This document shows, one piece after another, positions 44,451-52,801 of a DNA stretch of 64,000 nt (positions are counted from its first letter, which is position 1; each line of letters begins with the position of its first letter). The translations under genes were made by a program, and so were the position numbers. The notes under the pieces are model-generated. The model worked only from the letters and a program-made list of their open reading frames with translations, made no database searches and had not been told where the DNA came from. Source of the DNA: Clostridiales bacterium (GTDB lineage Bacteria > Bacillota > DSM-16504 > Desulfitibacterales > JAICDB01); the NCBI GenBank assembly GCA_020063565.1, contig JAICDB010000012.1, positions 1 through 64,000 on the forward strand, written 5' to 3'.

Positions 44451-44479
44451 TTGCATTGTTATACAGACGAGTGTATAAT
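44451..44479 (+). promoter_or_regulatory. Sigma-A promoter of the amino-acid ABC transporter
   Basis: TTGCAT (44451-44456), 17-bp spacer, TATAAT (44474-44479), 55 bp upstream of the binding-protein gene and just downstream of the DnaA boxes. Confidence 0.8.
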
Positions 44480-44534
44480 TATAACCGTTATGGAAGAAAT
44501 GTTGAATTAATGAAACGAGGAGGAGGAAGAATAA

Positions 44535-45344
44535 ATGAAAAAGTATTTTAAGCTGATTTTAACAGGACTATTGATAGTTGGATTAATGATAGCTGTAGTG
44601 GGATGTGGCGGAGAAGAACCTGCGGCCAGCTCTAATGAAGATACTAACGAGCAGCAGGCTGATTCAAATGAAAAGAAAGTTTATATAGTGGGAACTGAAC
44701 CTACTTTCCCTCCCTTTGAAATGACTGATGATCAAGGTAACATAACCGGCTTTGATATCGATCTTATTAAAGCAATTGCAGAAGAAGAAGGTTTTGAAGT
44801 CGAAATTAAAAAATTAGGTTTTGATGGGCTAATTATGGCATTACAGTCGGGAAATATAGATATAGCTGCATCGGGAATGAGTATTACTCCCAAGAGGCTA
44901 GAAAGTGTTGATTTCAGTGATCCATATATTGATGCAGGACTAAAGATTGCAGTTACTGCTGATAATAACGAAATTAAATCAAAAGAAGATCTCAAAGGGA
45001 AAGTTGCAGCAGTTCAAATTGGTACAACAGGCGCAGAAAAAGCATATGAGTTAAAAGAAGAGGGACTTTTAAAAGAGGTTAAAACATTTAAAACCGTAGA
45101 TATTGTATTTATGGAACTTTTAAATGGTGGAGCAGATTGTGTAATCAATGATGTCCCTGTCACAGAAGCTTATATGTCTAAAAATGAAGGCAAAATTAAA
45201 ATGGTTGGAGAGCCATTGGTAGGTGACCAGTACGGCATTGCTGTTGCTAAAGGTAATAGCGAGCTCCTTGAAAAAATTAATTCAGGCTTGAAAAAAGTAA
45301 AGGAAAGCGGTAAGTATGACGAGCTCATTAAAAAGTATTTCTAA
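44535..45344 (+). CDS. Amino-acid ABC transporter substrate-binding lipoprotein
   Basis: 269 aa. Lipoprotein signal with lipobox AVVGC (C24), a Glu/Ser/Asn linker, then a family 3 solute-binding domain (EPTFPPFEMTDDQGNITGFDIDLIKAIAEE near 50-80; SGMSITPKRLESVDFSDPY near 115-135). The pattern is that of glutamine/basic amino-acid binding proteins; exact ligand cannot be told. ATG 44535 follows GAGGAGGAAG. It is followed by permease and ATPase genes. Confidence 0.94.
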   Translation: MKKYFKLILTGLLIVGLMIAVVGCGGEEPAASSNEDTNEQQADSNEKKVYIVGTEPTFPPFEMTDDQGNITGFDIDLIKAIAEEEGFEVEIKKLGFDGLIMALQSGNIDIAASGMSITPKRLESVDFSDPYIDAGLKIAVTADNNEIKSKEDLKGKVAAVQIGTTGAEKAYELKEEGLLKEVKTFKTVDIVFMELLNGGADCVINDVPVTEAYMSKNEGKIKMVGEPLVGDQYGIAVAKGNSELLEKINSGLKKVKESGKYDELIKKYF

Positions 45345-45369
45345 ATAGATTTTAAAAAAAATATTTAAG

Positions 45370-45389
45370 ATAAGTGTTCGAACATCCTC
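45370..45389 (+). repeat. Interspersed TTCGAA element, copy D (minimal, 20 bp)
   Basis: ATAAGTGTTCGAACATCCTC: the 5' and 3' ends of the family fused at the shared TTCGAA core, with no interior. Flanked by the direct repeat TTAAG (45365-45369 and 45390-45394). Lies between the binding-protein and permease genes. Confidence 0.75.
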
Positions 45390-45398
45390 TTAAGGTAA

Positions 45399-45437
45399 AA
45401 TGAATGCGTAATAGCATTGGGCTGTTACGCATTCATT
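45399..45437 (+). promoter_or_regulatory. Intercistronic hairpin, binding protein/permease
   Basis: Perfect 13-bp stem AATGAATGCGTAA (45399-45411) / TTACGCATTCATT (45425-45437) with no T-tract after it. Such a structure could stabilise the upstream mRNA or partly attenuate transcription, giving more binding protein than permease. Confidence 0.7.
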
Positions 45438-45489
45438 GTGTTAATGCAAGGTGTTTGAGATATTTTGGGTTAGATTCAGAGGTGATAAA

Positions 45490-46167
45490 ATGAATTACTT
45501 CATAACTCATATGAGCGCTGTTTTCCCTTTCCTGGTTAAAGGCGCTGTTTATACAGTTATAATTACGGCTATGTCAGTGTTTTTCGGTACTGTTATAGGA
45601 CTATTTTTGGGATTGGGAAGATTGAGTAAGAAAAAGTTTTTTTCGATCCCCAGTTCAATATATGTTGATTCAATTCGAGGAACTCCCCTGCTGGTACAGA
45701 TACTAATTATTTATTTTGGTATTCCTAACCTTTATAACATGATAACGGGTGACCGTTTTACCATGAATGTTTTTGTGGCAGCAGTACTGGCATGTAGTAT
45801 TAACAGCGGTGCGTACGTGGCTGAAATCTTTAGGGCAGGTATTCAATCCATTGATAAGGGGCAGATGGAGGCTGCACGCTCACTTGGTATGACCCATAGA
45901 CAAGCTATGCGCTATATCATTTTACCACAGGCTTTCAGAAGAATTATACCTCCCCTTGGTAATGAATTTATTGTACTCTTGAAGGATACTTCCCTCTTGT
46001 CAGTTATTGGTATGGAGGAACTGTTAATGCAGGGACAGCTTTATATTTCGAGAACTTATGCTTCCTTTCCGGTTCTACTTGAAGTTGCCCTCATCTACCT
46101 GATGATGACGTGGAGTATTTCGCGCTGGGTGGATTATATGGAATACAAGCTGGGAGTTAAAAGATAG
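45490..46167 (+). CDS. Amino-acid ABC transporter permease (His/Glu/Gln/Arg/opine family)
   Basis: 225 aa with about five membrane segments and the EAA loop [29 protein letters not shown] (near 135-163) that contacts the ATPase. ATG 45490 follows GAGGTGAT; the upstream in-frame start (45451) covers the leader and has no site. Single permease gene, so it is expected to act as a homodimer. Confidence 0.95.
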   Translation: MNYFITHMSAVFPFLVKGAVYTVIITAMSVFFGTVIGLFLGLGRLSKKKFFSIPSSIYVDSIRGTPLLVQILIIYFGIPNLYNMITGDRFTMNVFVAAVLACSINSGAYVAEIFRAGIQSIDKGQMEAARSLGMTHRQAMRYIILPQAFRRIIPPLGNEFIVLLKDTSLLSVIGMEELLMQGQLYISRTYASFPVLLEVALIYLMMTWSISRWVDYMEYKLGVKR

Positions 46168-46186
46168 AAGAAAGGGGACTAAAGCT

Positions 46187-46918
46187 GTGGAGCCTATTAT
46201 TAAGGTAAGGAATTTATACAAGAACTTTGGAGACCTGGAAGTTCTAAAAGGTATAAACCTGGATATTGCTGAAAGGGAAGTCCTTTGTATCATAGGACCT
46301 TCAGGTTCGGGTAAGAGTACTCTTTTAAGATGCCTCAACATGTTGGAGGAGATTACTTCAGGCGAAGTTATTGTTGATGGAAATGACCTTACAGATCCCA
46401 GGGTTGATATCAATAAAGTTAGAACGGAAACCGGAATGGTTTTTCAGCACTTTAATCTCTTCCCCCATATGACAATTATAGAGAATATAATGTTAGCTCC
46501 TGTGAAGGTGCGGGGGTTATCTGAAGGAAAAGCAAGGCAACAAGCTCTAGAACTTCTCAAGAAGGTTGGCCTAAGCGATAAAGCTGAAGTTTATCCTGAC
46601 AATATTTCCGGTGGTCAGAAACAAAGGGTAGCAATAGCACGTGCCCTGGCAATGAGCCCTAAAGTAATGCTCTTTGATGAGCCAACATCTGCGCTGGATC
46701 CGGAATTAGTTGGTGAAGTACTTGAGGTTATGAAGGATTTGGCAAAAGAAGGTATGACAATGGTTGTTGTAACTCATGAAATGGGATTCGCCAGGGAAGT
46801 TGCAGATAGGGTAATATTTATGGATGAAGGTGTAATAATTGAAGAGGGTACTCCGGAACAAATCTTTAAAAACCCTCAAAACACCAGAACAAAAGAGTTT
46901 CTTTGGAAGGTACTTTAA
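46187..46918 (+). CDS. Amino-acid ABC transporter ATP-binding protein (GlnQ/HisP type)
   Basis: 243 aa: Walker [10 protein letters not shown] (37-45), Q-loop [10 protein letters not shown] (near 88), signature [16 protein letters not shown] (near 143), Walker [13 protein letters not shown] (near 163), H-loop THEMGF (near 199). GTG 46187 follows AAAGGGGA. Last gene of the three-gene polar amino-acid uptake operon. Confidence 0.96.
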   Translation: MEPIIKVRNLYKNFGDLEVLKGINLDIAEREVLCIIGPSGSGKSTLLRCLNMLEEITSGEVIVDGNDLTDPRVDINKVRTETGMVFQHFNLFPHMTIIENIMLAPVKVRGLSEGKARQQALELLKKVGLSDKAEVYPDNISGGQKQRVAIARALAMSPKVMLFDEPTSALDPELVGEVLEVMKDLAKEGMTMVVVTHEMGFAREVADRVIFMDEGVIIEEGTPEQIFKNPQNTRTKEFLWKVL

Positions 46919-46943
46919 TTAAGAACACTAGCAATATCAGGCG

Positions 46944-47020
46944 TTGACATGCTTAGAGAACCTGTGTTATAATACTAATTTATTTGACATTTGACACTCT
47001 TTACCCCTGTTTGTTATAAT
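46944..47020 (+). promoter_or_regulatory. Two tandem sigma-A promoters of the CarD-family gene
   Basis: P1: TTGACA (46944-46949), 18 bp, TATAAT (46968-46973). P2: TTGACA (46991-46996), 18 bp, TATAAT (47015-47020), with another TTGACA at 46984-46989. All four hexamers are perfect, indicating strong constitutive transcription. Confidence 0.88.
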
Positions 47021-47050
47021 TAAATTACATTATAATTAGGGGGGTAACCT

Positions 47051-47533
47051 ATGCCTGTTTTTAATGTGGGTGACAAGGTGGTATATCCCATGCACGGTGC
47101 TGGTATCATAGAAGCCATTGAAGAAAAAGAAGTGCTGGGTGAAAAAAGAACGTACTATATCATGCGCATGCCGATTGGCAATATGAAGGTTATGATACCA
47201 GTGGATAATGGTAATGATATAGGATTAAGAGCGGTTATTAAGCAGGATGAAGTTTGTCAGGTGATAAATGTCTTAAAGGAACAAGAGATTACTATCTTAC
47301 AGGATTGGAACCGGCGCTATCGAGCCCATATGGAGAAAATAAAAAGCGGGGATATTTTTGAAGTGGCTGAAGTGGTAAAGAATCTTATTTTAAGGGATAA
47401 AGAAAAGGGTTTATCGACAGGAGAACGGAAAATGCTTGAAAATGCCAGAAAAATTTTGGTTAGTGAGCTGGTGCTGGCAGATGATTCTGATGAAGAAAAA
47501 ATTGAAGGACTGCTTGAAGAAACGTTTGCCTGA
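47051..47533 (+). CDS. CarD family transcriptional regulator
   Basis: 160 aa: an N-terminal RNA-polymerase-interacting Tudor-like domain (VGDKVVYPMHGAGIIEAIEEKE, 5-26) like that of Mfd and CdnL, then an all-helical C-terminal domain (about 70-155). Members bind the RNA polymerase beta subunit and stabilise open complexes, often at rRNA promoters. ATG 47051 follows TAGGGGGG. Strong tandem promoters and a terminator make it monocistronic and highly expressed. Confidence 0.92.
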   Translation: MPVFNVGDKVVYPMHGAGIIEAIEEKEVLGEKRTYYIMRMPIGNMKVMIPVDNGNDIGLRAVIKQDEVCQVINVLKEQEITILQDWNRRYRAHMEKIKSGDIFEVAEVVKNLILRDKEKGLSTGERKMLENARKILVSELVLADDSDEEKIEGLLEETFA

Positions 47534-47536
47534 AAC

Positions 47537-47575
47537 TAGAAAAGGAACGCAAAGTTCCTTTTCTAAATTATTAAG
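47537..47575 (+). terminator. Terminator after the CarD-family gene
   Basis: 12-bp stem TAGAAAAGGAAC (47537-47548) / GTTCCTTTTCTA (47554-47565), loop GCAAA; AT-rich tail. Confidence 0.85.
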
Positions 47576-47627
47576 ATTTTTTTATAGGTCTTTTGTCTTA
47601 ATTTTAGATTAATTATGTGAATTTATA

Positions 47628-47656
47628 TTGAATGATTTTCCAGAAATTTGTATAAT
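47628..47656 (+). promoter_or_regulatory. Sigma-A promoter of yacL-ispD-ispF
   Basis: TTGAAT (47628-47633), 17-bp spacer, TATAAT (47651-47656), 44 bp before the gene. Confidence 0.75.
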
Positions 47657-47699
47657 AGTCCTGATACTTTGTAAGAATATAATAAGGAGGTGAAAGTAT

Positions 47700-48833
47700 A
47701 TGCTAAAGAAAATACTGAGGGTTTTAATAGCATTACTGATAGCAGCAGGGGGTTTATCGCTAAGTCTTTTTCTCACTAATTTTTGGGGTGGTGTTCCAGA
47801 ACAGGTTAAGTGGGCTATAACTGGTCTGGCTACTATTGTTGTTGGTTTATTTGGTTACAGCATAGCCCCGCTTTTGATGACCTGGGTAGTTCAAATTACC
47901 GAATGGCTGGAGGTAAGGCTTCAAAAGACTCCTACAGGAGACATCATGGCTGGCGCTATAGGGATTATTATTGGACTCATAATTGCTAATTTGTTAGGTA
48001 CTTCCTTTTCTAAACTTCCTTTTATAGGTGCGTATTTGCCGATGGTGGCAAGTTTAATTTTAGGTTATTTAGGTTGGAGTGTGGGTGTTAAAAAGAAGGA
48101 TGAAGTGCTTTCTGCACTCAATGTTTTTAAATTTGTCAAGGACAAGGATAAAAACAAATCTGCTGCACAAGAAGGCAATTATAAAATACTTGATACAAGT
48201 GTTATTATCGACGGCAGAATTGCTGACATCTGTAAAAGCGGTTTTATTGATGGAGCGCTTCTAATTCCCAATTTTGTACTGGAAGAACTCCGGCATATTG
48301 CGGATTCTTCTGATTTGCTGAAAAGAAACAGGGGAAGACGAGGCCTGGACATTCTTAACAAAATTCGCAATGAGCTCAATGTTAAAGTTCAGATTTGGGA
48401 AGAAGACTTTGAAGATATCATGGAAGTTGACAGTAAACTGGTCAGACTTGCCCAGGTAGTTGGCGGCCAGGTAGTAACAAATGACTATAACCTTAATAAG
48501 GTAGCCGAACTTCAAGGTGTTAAGGTCTTAAATATCAACGAACTCGCCAATGCTGTAAAACCGGTGGTTTTACCCGGTGAGGAAATGCAAGTTCAGCTTA
48601 TAAAAGATGGTAAAGAAAGCGGACAGGGTGTTGGCTACCTGGATGATGGAACCATGATAGTTGTTGAAAACAGTAAAAAGTACATAGGAGAAACTATACC
48701 CGTTATGGTTACCAGTGTATTGCAAACTGCTGCAGGAAGAATGATATTTGCCAAACCCAAGTATTCTGACAAGAAACAATCCTCCCAGGGTACAGCCTGG
48801 AGAGAGGTGAATGCAGGTGTATCGCGCAGCTAG
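47700..48833 (+). CDS. yacL: PIN/TRAM domain membrane protein (YacL family)
   Basis: 377 aa: four membrane segments in the first ~145 residues, then a PIN nuclease-fold domain ([20 protein letters not shown], near 161-180; acidic residues at [12 protein letters not shown] and [12 protein letters not shown]), then a TRAM RNA-binding domain (about 290-350). Function uncertain; conserved in Firmicutes next to ispD. ATG 47700 follows AAGGAGGTGAAAG. It overlaps ispD by 23 nt. Confidence 0.92.
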   Translation: MLKKILRVLIALLIAAGGLSLSLFLTNFWGGVPEQVKWAITGLATIVVGLFGYSIAPLLMTWVVQITEWLEVRLQKTPTGDIMAGAIGIIIGLIIANLLGTSFSKLPFIGAYLPMVASLILGYLGWSVGVKKKDEVLSALNVFKFVKDKDKNKSAAQEGNYKILDTSVIIDGRIADICKSGFIDGALLIPNFVLEELRHIADSSDLLKRNRGRRGLDILNKIRNELNVKVQIWEEDFEDIMEVDSKLVRLAQVVGGQVVTNDYNLNKVAELQGVKVLNINELANAVKPVVLPGEEMQVQLIKDGKESGQGVGYLDDGTMIVVENSKKYIGETIPVMVTSVLQTAAGRMIFAKPKYSDKKQSSQGTAWREVNAGVSRS

Positions 48834-49512
48834 TATCGTAGTAGCAGGTGGAAAAGGTTCCAGAATGGGAACAAAGGTTAAAAAACAGTATTTGGATTTA
48901 CAGGGAATGCCCATTTTAGCCCATACGTTAAGTGTTTTTGAAACTGCAAAAGATATTTCACATATTGTGCTTGTAGTACCTGAAGAAGATATTGAATTTT
49001 GCCGTGAAAATATAAAACATAAATATGACTTCACTAAAATATCACAGATAGTCGCCGGTGGAAAAACTCGCGGTGAGTCAGTATTTAATGGGCTAAGAAA
49101 AACTTTTCAGGAAGATGAATTGGTGGCCGTGCATGATGGCGCGCGGCCACTTTTAAATGCCGCTGTACTTACAAAGGGGATTGCTGCTGCTGGAGAATAC
49201 GGCGCTTCTGTGGTTGCAGTAAGGGTTAAAGATACAATTAAAAGAGCGGGTAATGACAATTTTGTAAGAGATACACTTCCCCGGGAAGAACTATGGGCAG
49301 TACAGACTCCGCAAGTTTTTAAAAGGGACCTGCTTTTAAAGTGTTACAGGAAAGCCTTTGCAGAAGGCGTCAAAGGAACCGATGATGCTTCCATAGTGGA
49401 ATACTATGGTCATCAAGTTAAGATTGTAGAAGGTGAATACGAAAATATCAAGGTGACTACTCCGGAGGATTTGGTTTTGGCAAACGCTATTTTAGCCTAT
49501 CAGAAAGTATAA
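48811..49512 (+). CDS. ispD: 2-C-methyl-D-erythritol 4-phosphate cytidylyltransferase
   Basis: 233 aa, third step of the MEP pathway. Signatures: [21 protein letters not shown] (8-28; CTP loop), VHDGARPLL near 108, [10 protein letters not shown] near 163 and the C-terminal [11 protein letters not shown]. The ATG at 48811 lies within the end of yacL, with GAGAGGTG upstream, so the two are coupled. Confidence 0.97.
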   Translation: MQVYRAASIVVAGGKGSRMGTKVKKQYLDLQGMPILAHTLSVFETAKDISHIVLVVPEEDIEFCRENIKHKYDFTKISQIVAGGKTRGESVFNGLRKTFQEDELVAVHDGARPLLNAAVLTKGIAAAGEYGASVVAVRVKDTIKRAGNDNFVRDTLPREELWAVQTPQVFKRDLLLKCYRKAFAEGVKGTDDASIVEYYGHQVKIVEGEYENIKVTTPEDLVLANAILAYQKV

Positions 49513-49545
49513 GTATGGGGAGGCATAAATTCAACTAAGGCTTGC

Positions 49546-49571
49546 GCTTGCGCCAAAGACTTGGCGCAAGC
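49546..49571 (+). promoter_or_regulatory. Strong hairpin between ispD and ispF
   Basis: Perfect 11-bp GC-rich stem GCTTGCGCCAA (49546-49556) / TTGGCGCAAGC (49561-49571), loop AGAC, preceded by a partial repeat GGCTTGCGC that could form an alternative pairing. No T-tract. Possible processing or attenuation site within the isp operon. Confidence 0.6.
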
Positions 49572-49598
49572 CAAGTTATCATTTAAAGGAGAGGAAAA

Positions 49599-50075
49599 AT
49601 GCGAGTAGGAACAGGATTTGACGTACACCGTCTCGTTGAAGGAAGGAAGCTTGTACTGGGCGGGGTGGAGATCCCCTACGAAAAAGGACTAAAGGGGCAT
49701 TCCGATGCGGATGTGCTTTTGCATGCCATTGCAGATGCCTTCCTTGGGGCTGCTGGTTTAGGGGATATCGGCAGGCATTTTCCGGATAACGACCCCCAGT
49801 ATAAGGGAATAGCAAGTACAGTTTTACTGAAGAAGGTCTATGGAATGATTAAGGCAAGGAAAATGAAAGTTATCAATGTAGATGCTACAGTTATCGCTCA
49901 AGAACCCAAACTTGCACCTTACATAAGTGAAATGGAAAGGAATATTTCAGATATTTTAAATACCGGAATAGAAAATATCAATATTAAGGCTACTACCACT
50001 GAGGGACTGGGGTATACAGGTGAAAAAAAGGGTATTGCAGCCCAGGCTGTTGTTAGTATTGCCCCTGTTACTTAA
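49599..50075 (+). CDS. ispF: 2-C-methyl-D-erythritol 2,4-cyclodiphosphate synthase
   Basis: 158 aa, zinc enzyme of the MEP pathway. Metal-binding motif GFDVHRL with D8 and H10 near the start, then GHSDADVLLHAIADAFLGAAGLGDIGRHFP, with its histidine at 42, and ATTTEGLGYTGEKKGIAAQA near the end. ATG 49599 follows AAGGAGAGG. Downstream of ispD with an 86-bp spacer that holds a hairpin. Confidence 0.98.
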   Translation: MRVGTGFDVHRLVEGRKLVLGGVEIPYEKGLKGHSDADVLLHAIADAFLGAAGLGDIGRHFPDNDPQYKGIASTVLLKKVYGMIKARKMKVINVDATVIAQEPKLAPYISEMERNISDILNTGIENINIKATTTEGLGYTGEKKGIAAQAVVSIAPVT

Positions 50076-50088
50076 GAAATGTTATAAT
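50059..50088 (+). promoter_or_regulatory. Sigma-A promoter of gltX
   Basis: TTGCCC (50059-50064, inside the end of ispF), 18-bp spacer, TATAAT (50083-50088). Element copy E lies directly downstream, inside the gltX leader. Confidence 0.65.
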
Positions 50089-50105
50089 ATCGTAGCTAGT
50101 ACAAG

Positions 50106-50137
50106 TGAATGTTCGCCGGGACTATTCGAACATCTTC
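50106..50137 (+). repeat. Interspersed TTCGAA element, copy E
   Basis: 32-bp copy TGAATGTTCGCC...TATTCGAACATCTTC with diverged interior; flanked by the direct repeat TACAAG (50100-50105 and 50138-50143). It lies between the gltX promoter and ribosome site. Confidence 0.75.
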
Positions 50138-50167
50138 TACAAGAACTTTTTAAGGGAGGAATATTGT

Positions 50168-51634
50168 ATGAGCCAGGAAATCAGGGTAAGATTTGCCCCG
50201 AGTCCTACCGGTCCTTTACATATTGGTGGAGCGCGCTCCGCTCTCTTTAACTATTTGCTGGCAAAAAAGAATAATGGAAAGATGCTTTTAAGGATAGAGG
50301 ATACTGACAGGGAAAGGTCAAGTTCCGAATCTGAAGAAAATATCAAGGATTCCCTAAAGTGGTTAGGTATCAACTGGGATGAAGGTGTAGACGTAGGTGG
50401 TGAGTACGGTCCATACCGCCAAATGGAGAGACTCGATATCTATAAGAAATACATAGACAAGCTTCTTTCTGAAGGTAAGGCTTACAAATGTTACTGCACT
50501 GAAGAAGAACTTGAAAAACAAAGGGAAGAGCAAAGGGCTCGCGGTGAAACTCCCCGCTATGCAGGATGCTGTCGTGATTTGACTCCTGACCAGGAAGAAA
50601 AATTTCAAGCACAAGGAAGAAGGCCCGTTATTAGATTCCGCGTACCTGGAGGGGAAATTATCCGGGTAGATGATGCTGTAAGGGGAAAAGTGAATTTTGA
50701 ATCCGATGGAATTGGAGATTTTGTGATTGTAAAATCTGATGGAATTCCTACATATAATTTTGCAGTTGTTGTTGATGACCACGAAATGAAAATAACCCAT
50801 GTCATTAGAGGGGAAGAACACCTTACCAATACAGCACGGCAAGTTCTGTTATATGAAGCATTGGAATTGTCGCAGCCAACTTTTGCCCATGTTTCCCTCA
50901 TCTTAGGAAAAGACCGCTCAAAAATGAGCAAGCGTCACGGGCATACTTCTGTAGTGCAGTACAGAATAAATGGTTTCCTGCCTGAAGCCATAGTTAATTT
51001 CTTAGCGCTTTTGGGCTGGTCTCCGGAAGGCGAAGAAGAAATCTTTACACTAGATGAACTAATCAAGCAGTTTTCACTGGATAGGGTGGTAAAAAGCCCT
51101 GCCGTCTTTGATATGGAAAAGCTAAAATGGATTAATGGTTATTATATTAGAAACAGTTCCATAGAGAGAATAGTGGAACTTGCCATACCTTTTTTGCAGG
51201 AAGCTGGTTATTTAGATGAAAATGTAGATGAAGAAAAAAGGCAGTGGGTTTCTATGATTGTGGCTGCAGTAAGAAATCGTCTTTCCACTGTTAGAGAAAT
51301 TGTGGACTATATGGAACTGTTTATAAATGATGAAATAAAACCTGAAAGTGAAAAAGCGTTAAAAGAACTGCAGGGTGAACAAGTTTCCCAAGTTTTGGAG
51401 ACATTACTCAGTAAGCTCCAAGAAGCTGAAGATTTGGAGCCGGAAAATGTGAAAAAGATTCTTAAAAGTATAACCAAAGAACTAAAACTAGGGGGACGAA
51501 AGGTATTTATGCCAATTAGGATTGCCCTTACCGGTCAAATGAGCGGTCCGGAAATGCATGATGTGATACCTGTTCTGGGTATTGAAAAGGTAGAGAAAAG
51601 AATTTCCTACGTTAAGGAAAATTTCCTTCAGTAA
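50168..51634 (+). CDS. gltX: Glutamyl-tRNA synthetase
   Basis: 488 aa, class I synthetase. HIGH-type motif PSPTGPLHIGG (9-19), zinc-type cysteine region YKCYCTEEELEKQ (near 106), catalytic domain, KMSKRHG (near 255), C-terminal anticodon-binding helical domain. ATG 50168 follows AAGGGAGGAA; the upstream in-frame start (50105) would translate element copy E. Discriminating or nondiscriminating character cannot be decided here. Confidence 0.98.
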   Translation: MSQEIRVRFAPSPTGPLHIGGARSALFNYLLAKKNNGKMLLRIEDTDRERSSSESEENIKDSLKWLGINWDEGVDVGGEYGPYRQMERLDIYKKYIDKLLSEGKAYKCYCTEEELEKQREEQRARGETPRYAGCCRDLTPDQEEKFQAQGRRPVIRFRVPGGEIIRVDDAVRGKVNFESDGIGDFVIVKSDGIPTYNFAVVVDDHEMKITHVIRGEEHLTNTARQVLLYEALELSQPTFAHVSLILGKDRSKMSKRHGHTSVVQYRINGFLPEAIVNFLALLGWSPEGEEEIFTLDELIKQFSLDRVVKSPAVFDMEKLKWINGYYIRNSSIERIVELAIPFLQEAGYLDENVDEEKRQWVSMIVAAVRNRLSTVREIVDYMELFINDEIKPESEKALKELQGEQVSQVLETLLSKLQEAEDLEPENVKKILKSITKELKLGGRKVFMPIRIALTGQMSGPEMHDVIPVLGIEKVEKRISYVKENFLQ

Positions 51635-51638
51635 GTCA

Positions 51639-51667
51639 TTGACAGTTTTCTGATTTCAATTTATAAT
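51639..51667 (+). promoter_or_regulatory. Sigma-A promoter of the cysE-cysS T-box transcript
   Basis: Perfect TTGACA (51639-51644), 17-bp spacer, perfect TATAAT (51662-51667). The leader it starts contains element copy F, then the T-box. Confidence 0.9.
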
Positions 51668-51702
51668 CTTTTAAACTTAAACTCTAATACTTGTTTAAAA
51701 AG

Positions 51703-51740
51703 AGCATTCGAAAAGGAGTACGGACTTTTCGAACATCCTA
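51703..51740 (+). repeat. Interspersed TTCGAA element, copy F
   Basis: 38-bp copy AGCATTCGAAAAGGAGTACG...CTTTTCGAACATCCTA, flanked by a perfect 8-bp direct repeat TTAAAAAG (51695-51702 and 51741-51748). It lies between the cysES promoter and the T-box, so it is transcribed as the 5' end of that leader. Confidence 0.85.
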
Positions 51741-51750
51741 TTAAAAAGCA

Positions 51751-52040
51751 AGGAACGGGAGAGTAGGTATTTAATACTTGTCTCCAGAGAGGATTGCCCC
51801 GGCTGAAAGCAATCCGGCAGGGAAAATACCGAAATGCACCCGGGAGCTGCAAAGCCGAAAAGTTTACAGTTTAAGGTTGAAATAAGTATTCAACTTCCTT
51901 ATAAAGTAGGCTTTGCCGGTGGTACCGTTACAACCCGCTTGCACATTTTCCGTGCAAGTTTGAGTGGGCTCTTGGAGCCAAGCAGGGTGGAACCGCGAAA
52001 ACCTTTCGTCTCTGTATTACAGGGGTGAAAGGTTTTTTTC
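51751..52040 (+). promoter_or_regulatory. T-box riboswitch, cysteine-specific (tRNA-Cys sensing)
   Basis: Contains the conserved antiterminator bulge AGGGTGGAACCGCG (51984-51997) and a following terminator AAAACCTTTC (51998-52007) / GAAAGGTTTT (52027-52036) with T-tract. Stem I starts near GGAACGGGAGAGTAGG (51751-51766). In the specifier loop near 51832-51838 the codon TGC (51835-51837) followed by A reads Cys, which agrees with the downstream cysE and cysS. Uncharged tRNA-Cys would stabilise the antiterminator and turn the operon on. Confidence 0.93.
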
Positions 52041-52132
52041 TAGGAATTTTTTTAAAAGCCTAAACTGGGCTTAAAGGCATATGGTGATGAATAAACATAT
52101 CTTTTAAAAAACCTTTAAGGAGGGAGAGAAAA

Positions 52133-52801
52133 ATGCTTTCCAGAATAAAAAAGGATATTAAGGTTATCTTTGAAAGGGACCCGGCTGCTAAAAGTATGCT
52201 TGAAGTCATTCTTACTTATCCGGGACTACATGCGCTAATATTACATCGTTTAGCTCATAAACTTTATAACAAAGGATTTACAACTTTAGCCAGGATTATT
52301 TCCCAATTTAATCGTGCTGTTACAGGCATAGAAATTCACCCTGGAGCAAAAATAGGAGAGGGACTTTTTATCGACCACGGGATGGGAGTCGTTATTGGGG
52401 AAACCACTGAAATTGGTGACAATGTTACCATTTATCAGGGAGTAACCCTGGGTGGAACAGGTAAGGAAAAGGGAAAAAGACACCCTACAATTGGTAACAA
52501 TGTAGTTATCAGTACCGGAGCAAAGGTTTTGGGTTCCATAACGATTGGAAACAATGTTAAAATAGGCGCTGGTTCCGTTGTCTTAAAAAACGTCCCCGAC
52601 AATTGTACTGTAGTTGGAGTCCCCGGCAGAGTTGTTATCAAGGATGGTAAAAAAGTTGGGGATGCTAAAATAAATTCTGAAATAGACCTGCAGCATAACA
52701 AGTTGCCTGACCCGGTAGCGGATATGATGCTTTGCTTGCAGAGGCGTATTGACCGCTTAGAGGGTAGAATTCAGGAATTGGAGGCTGATAAGGTTGATTA
52801 A
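52133..52801 (+). CDS. cysE: Serine O-acetyltransferase CysE
   Basis: 222 aa. Makes O-acetylserine for cysteine synthesis. Short helical N-terminal domain as in Firmicutes, then a left-handed beta-helix: [27 protein letters not shown] (about 64-90) and [19 protein letters not shown] (about 103-121) with the catalytic histidines. C-terminal coiled tail [19 protein letters not shown] 52133 follows AAGGAGGGAG. First gene under the T-box; its stop overlaps the cysS start. Confidence 0.96.
   Translation: MLSRIKKDIKVIFERDPAAKSMLEVILTYPGLHALILHRLAHKLYNKGFTTLARIISQFNRAVTGIEIHPGAKIGEGLFIDHGMGVVIGETTEIGDNVTIYQGVTLGGTGKEKGKRHPTIGNNVVISTGAKVLGSITIGNNVKIGAGSVVLKNVPDNCTVVGVPGRVVIKDGKKVGDAKINSEIDLQHNKLPDPVADMMLCLQRRIDRLEGRIQELEADKVD

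Noticed and set aside
48079-48264. Short frame within yacL on the same strand
   Set aside because: Wholly inside yacL in another frame, no ribosome site.
51834-52028. 64-codon frame between gltX and cysE
   Set aside because: It lies wholly inside the T-box leader.
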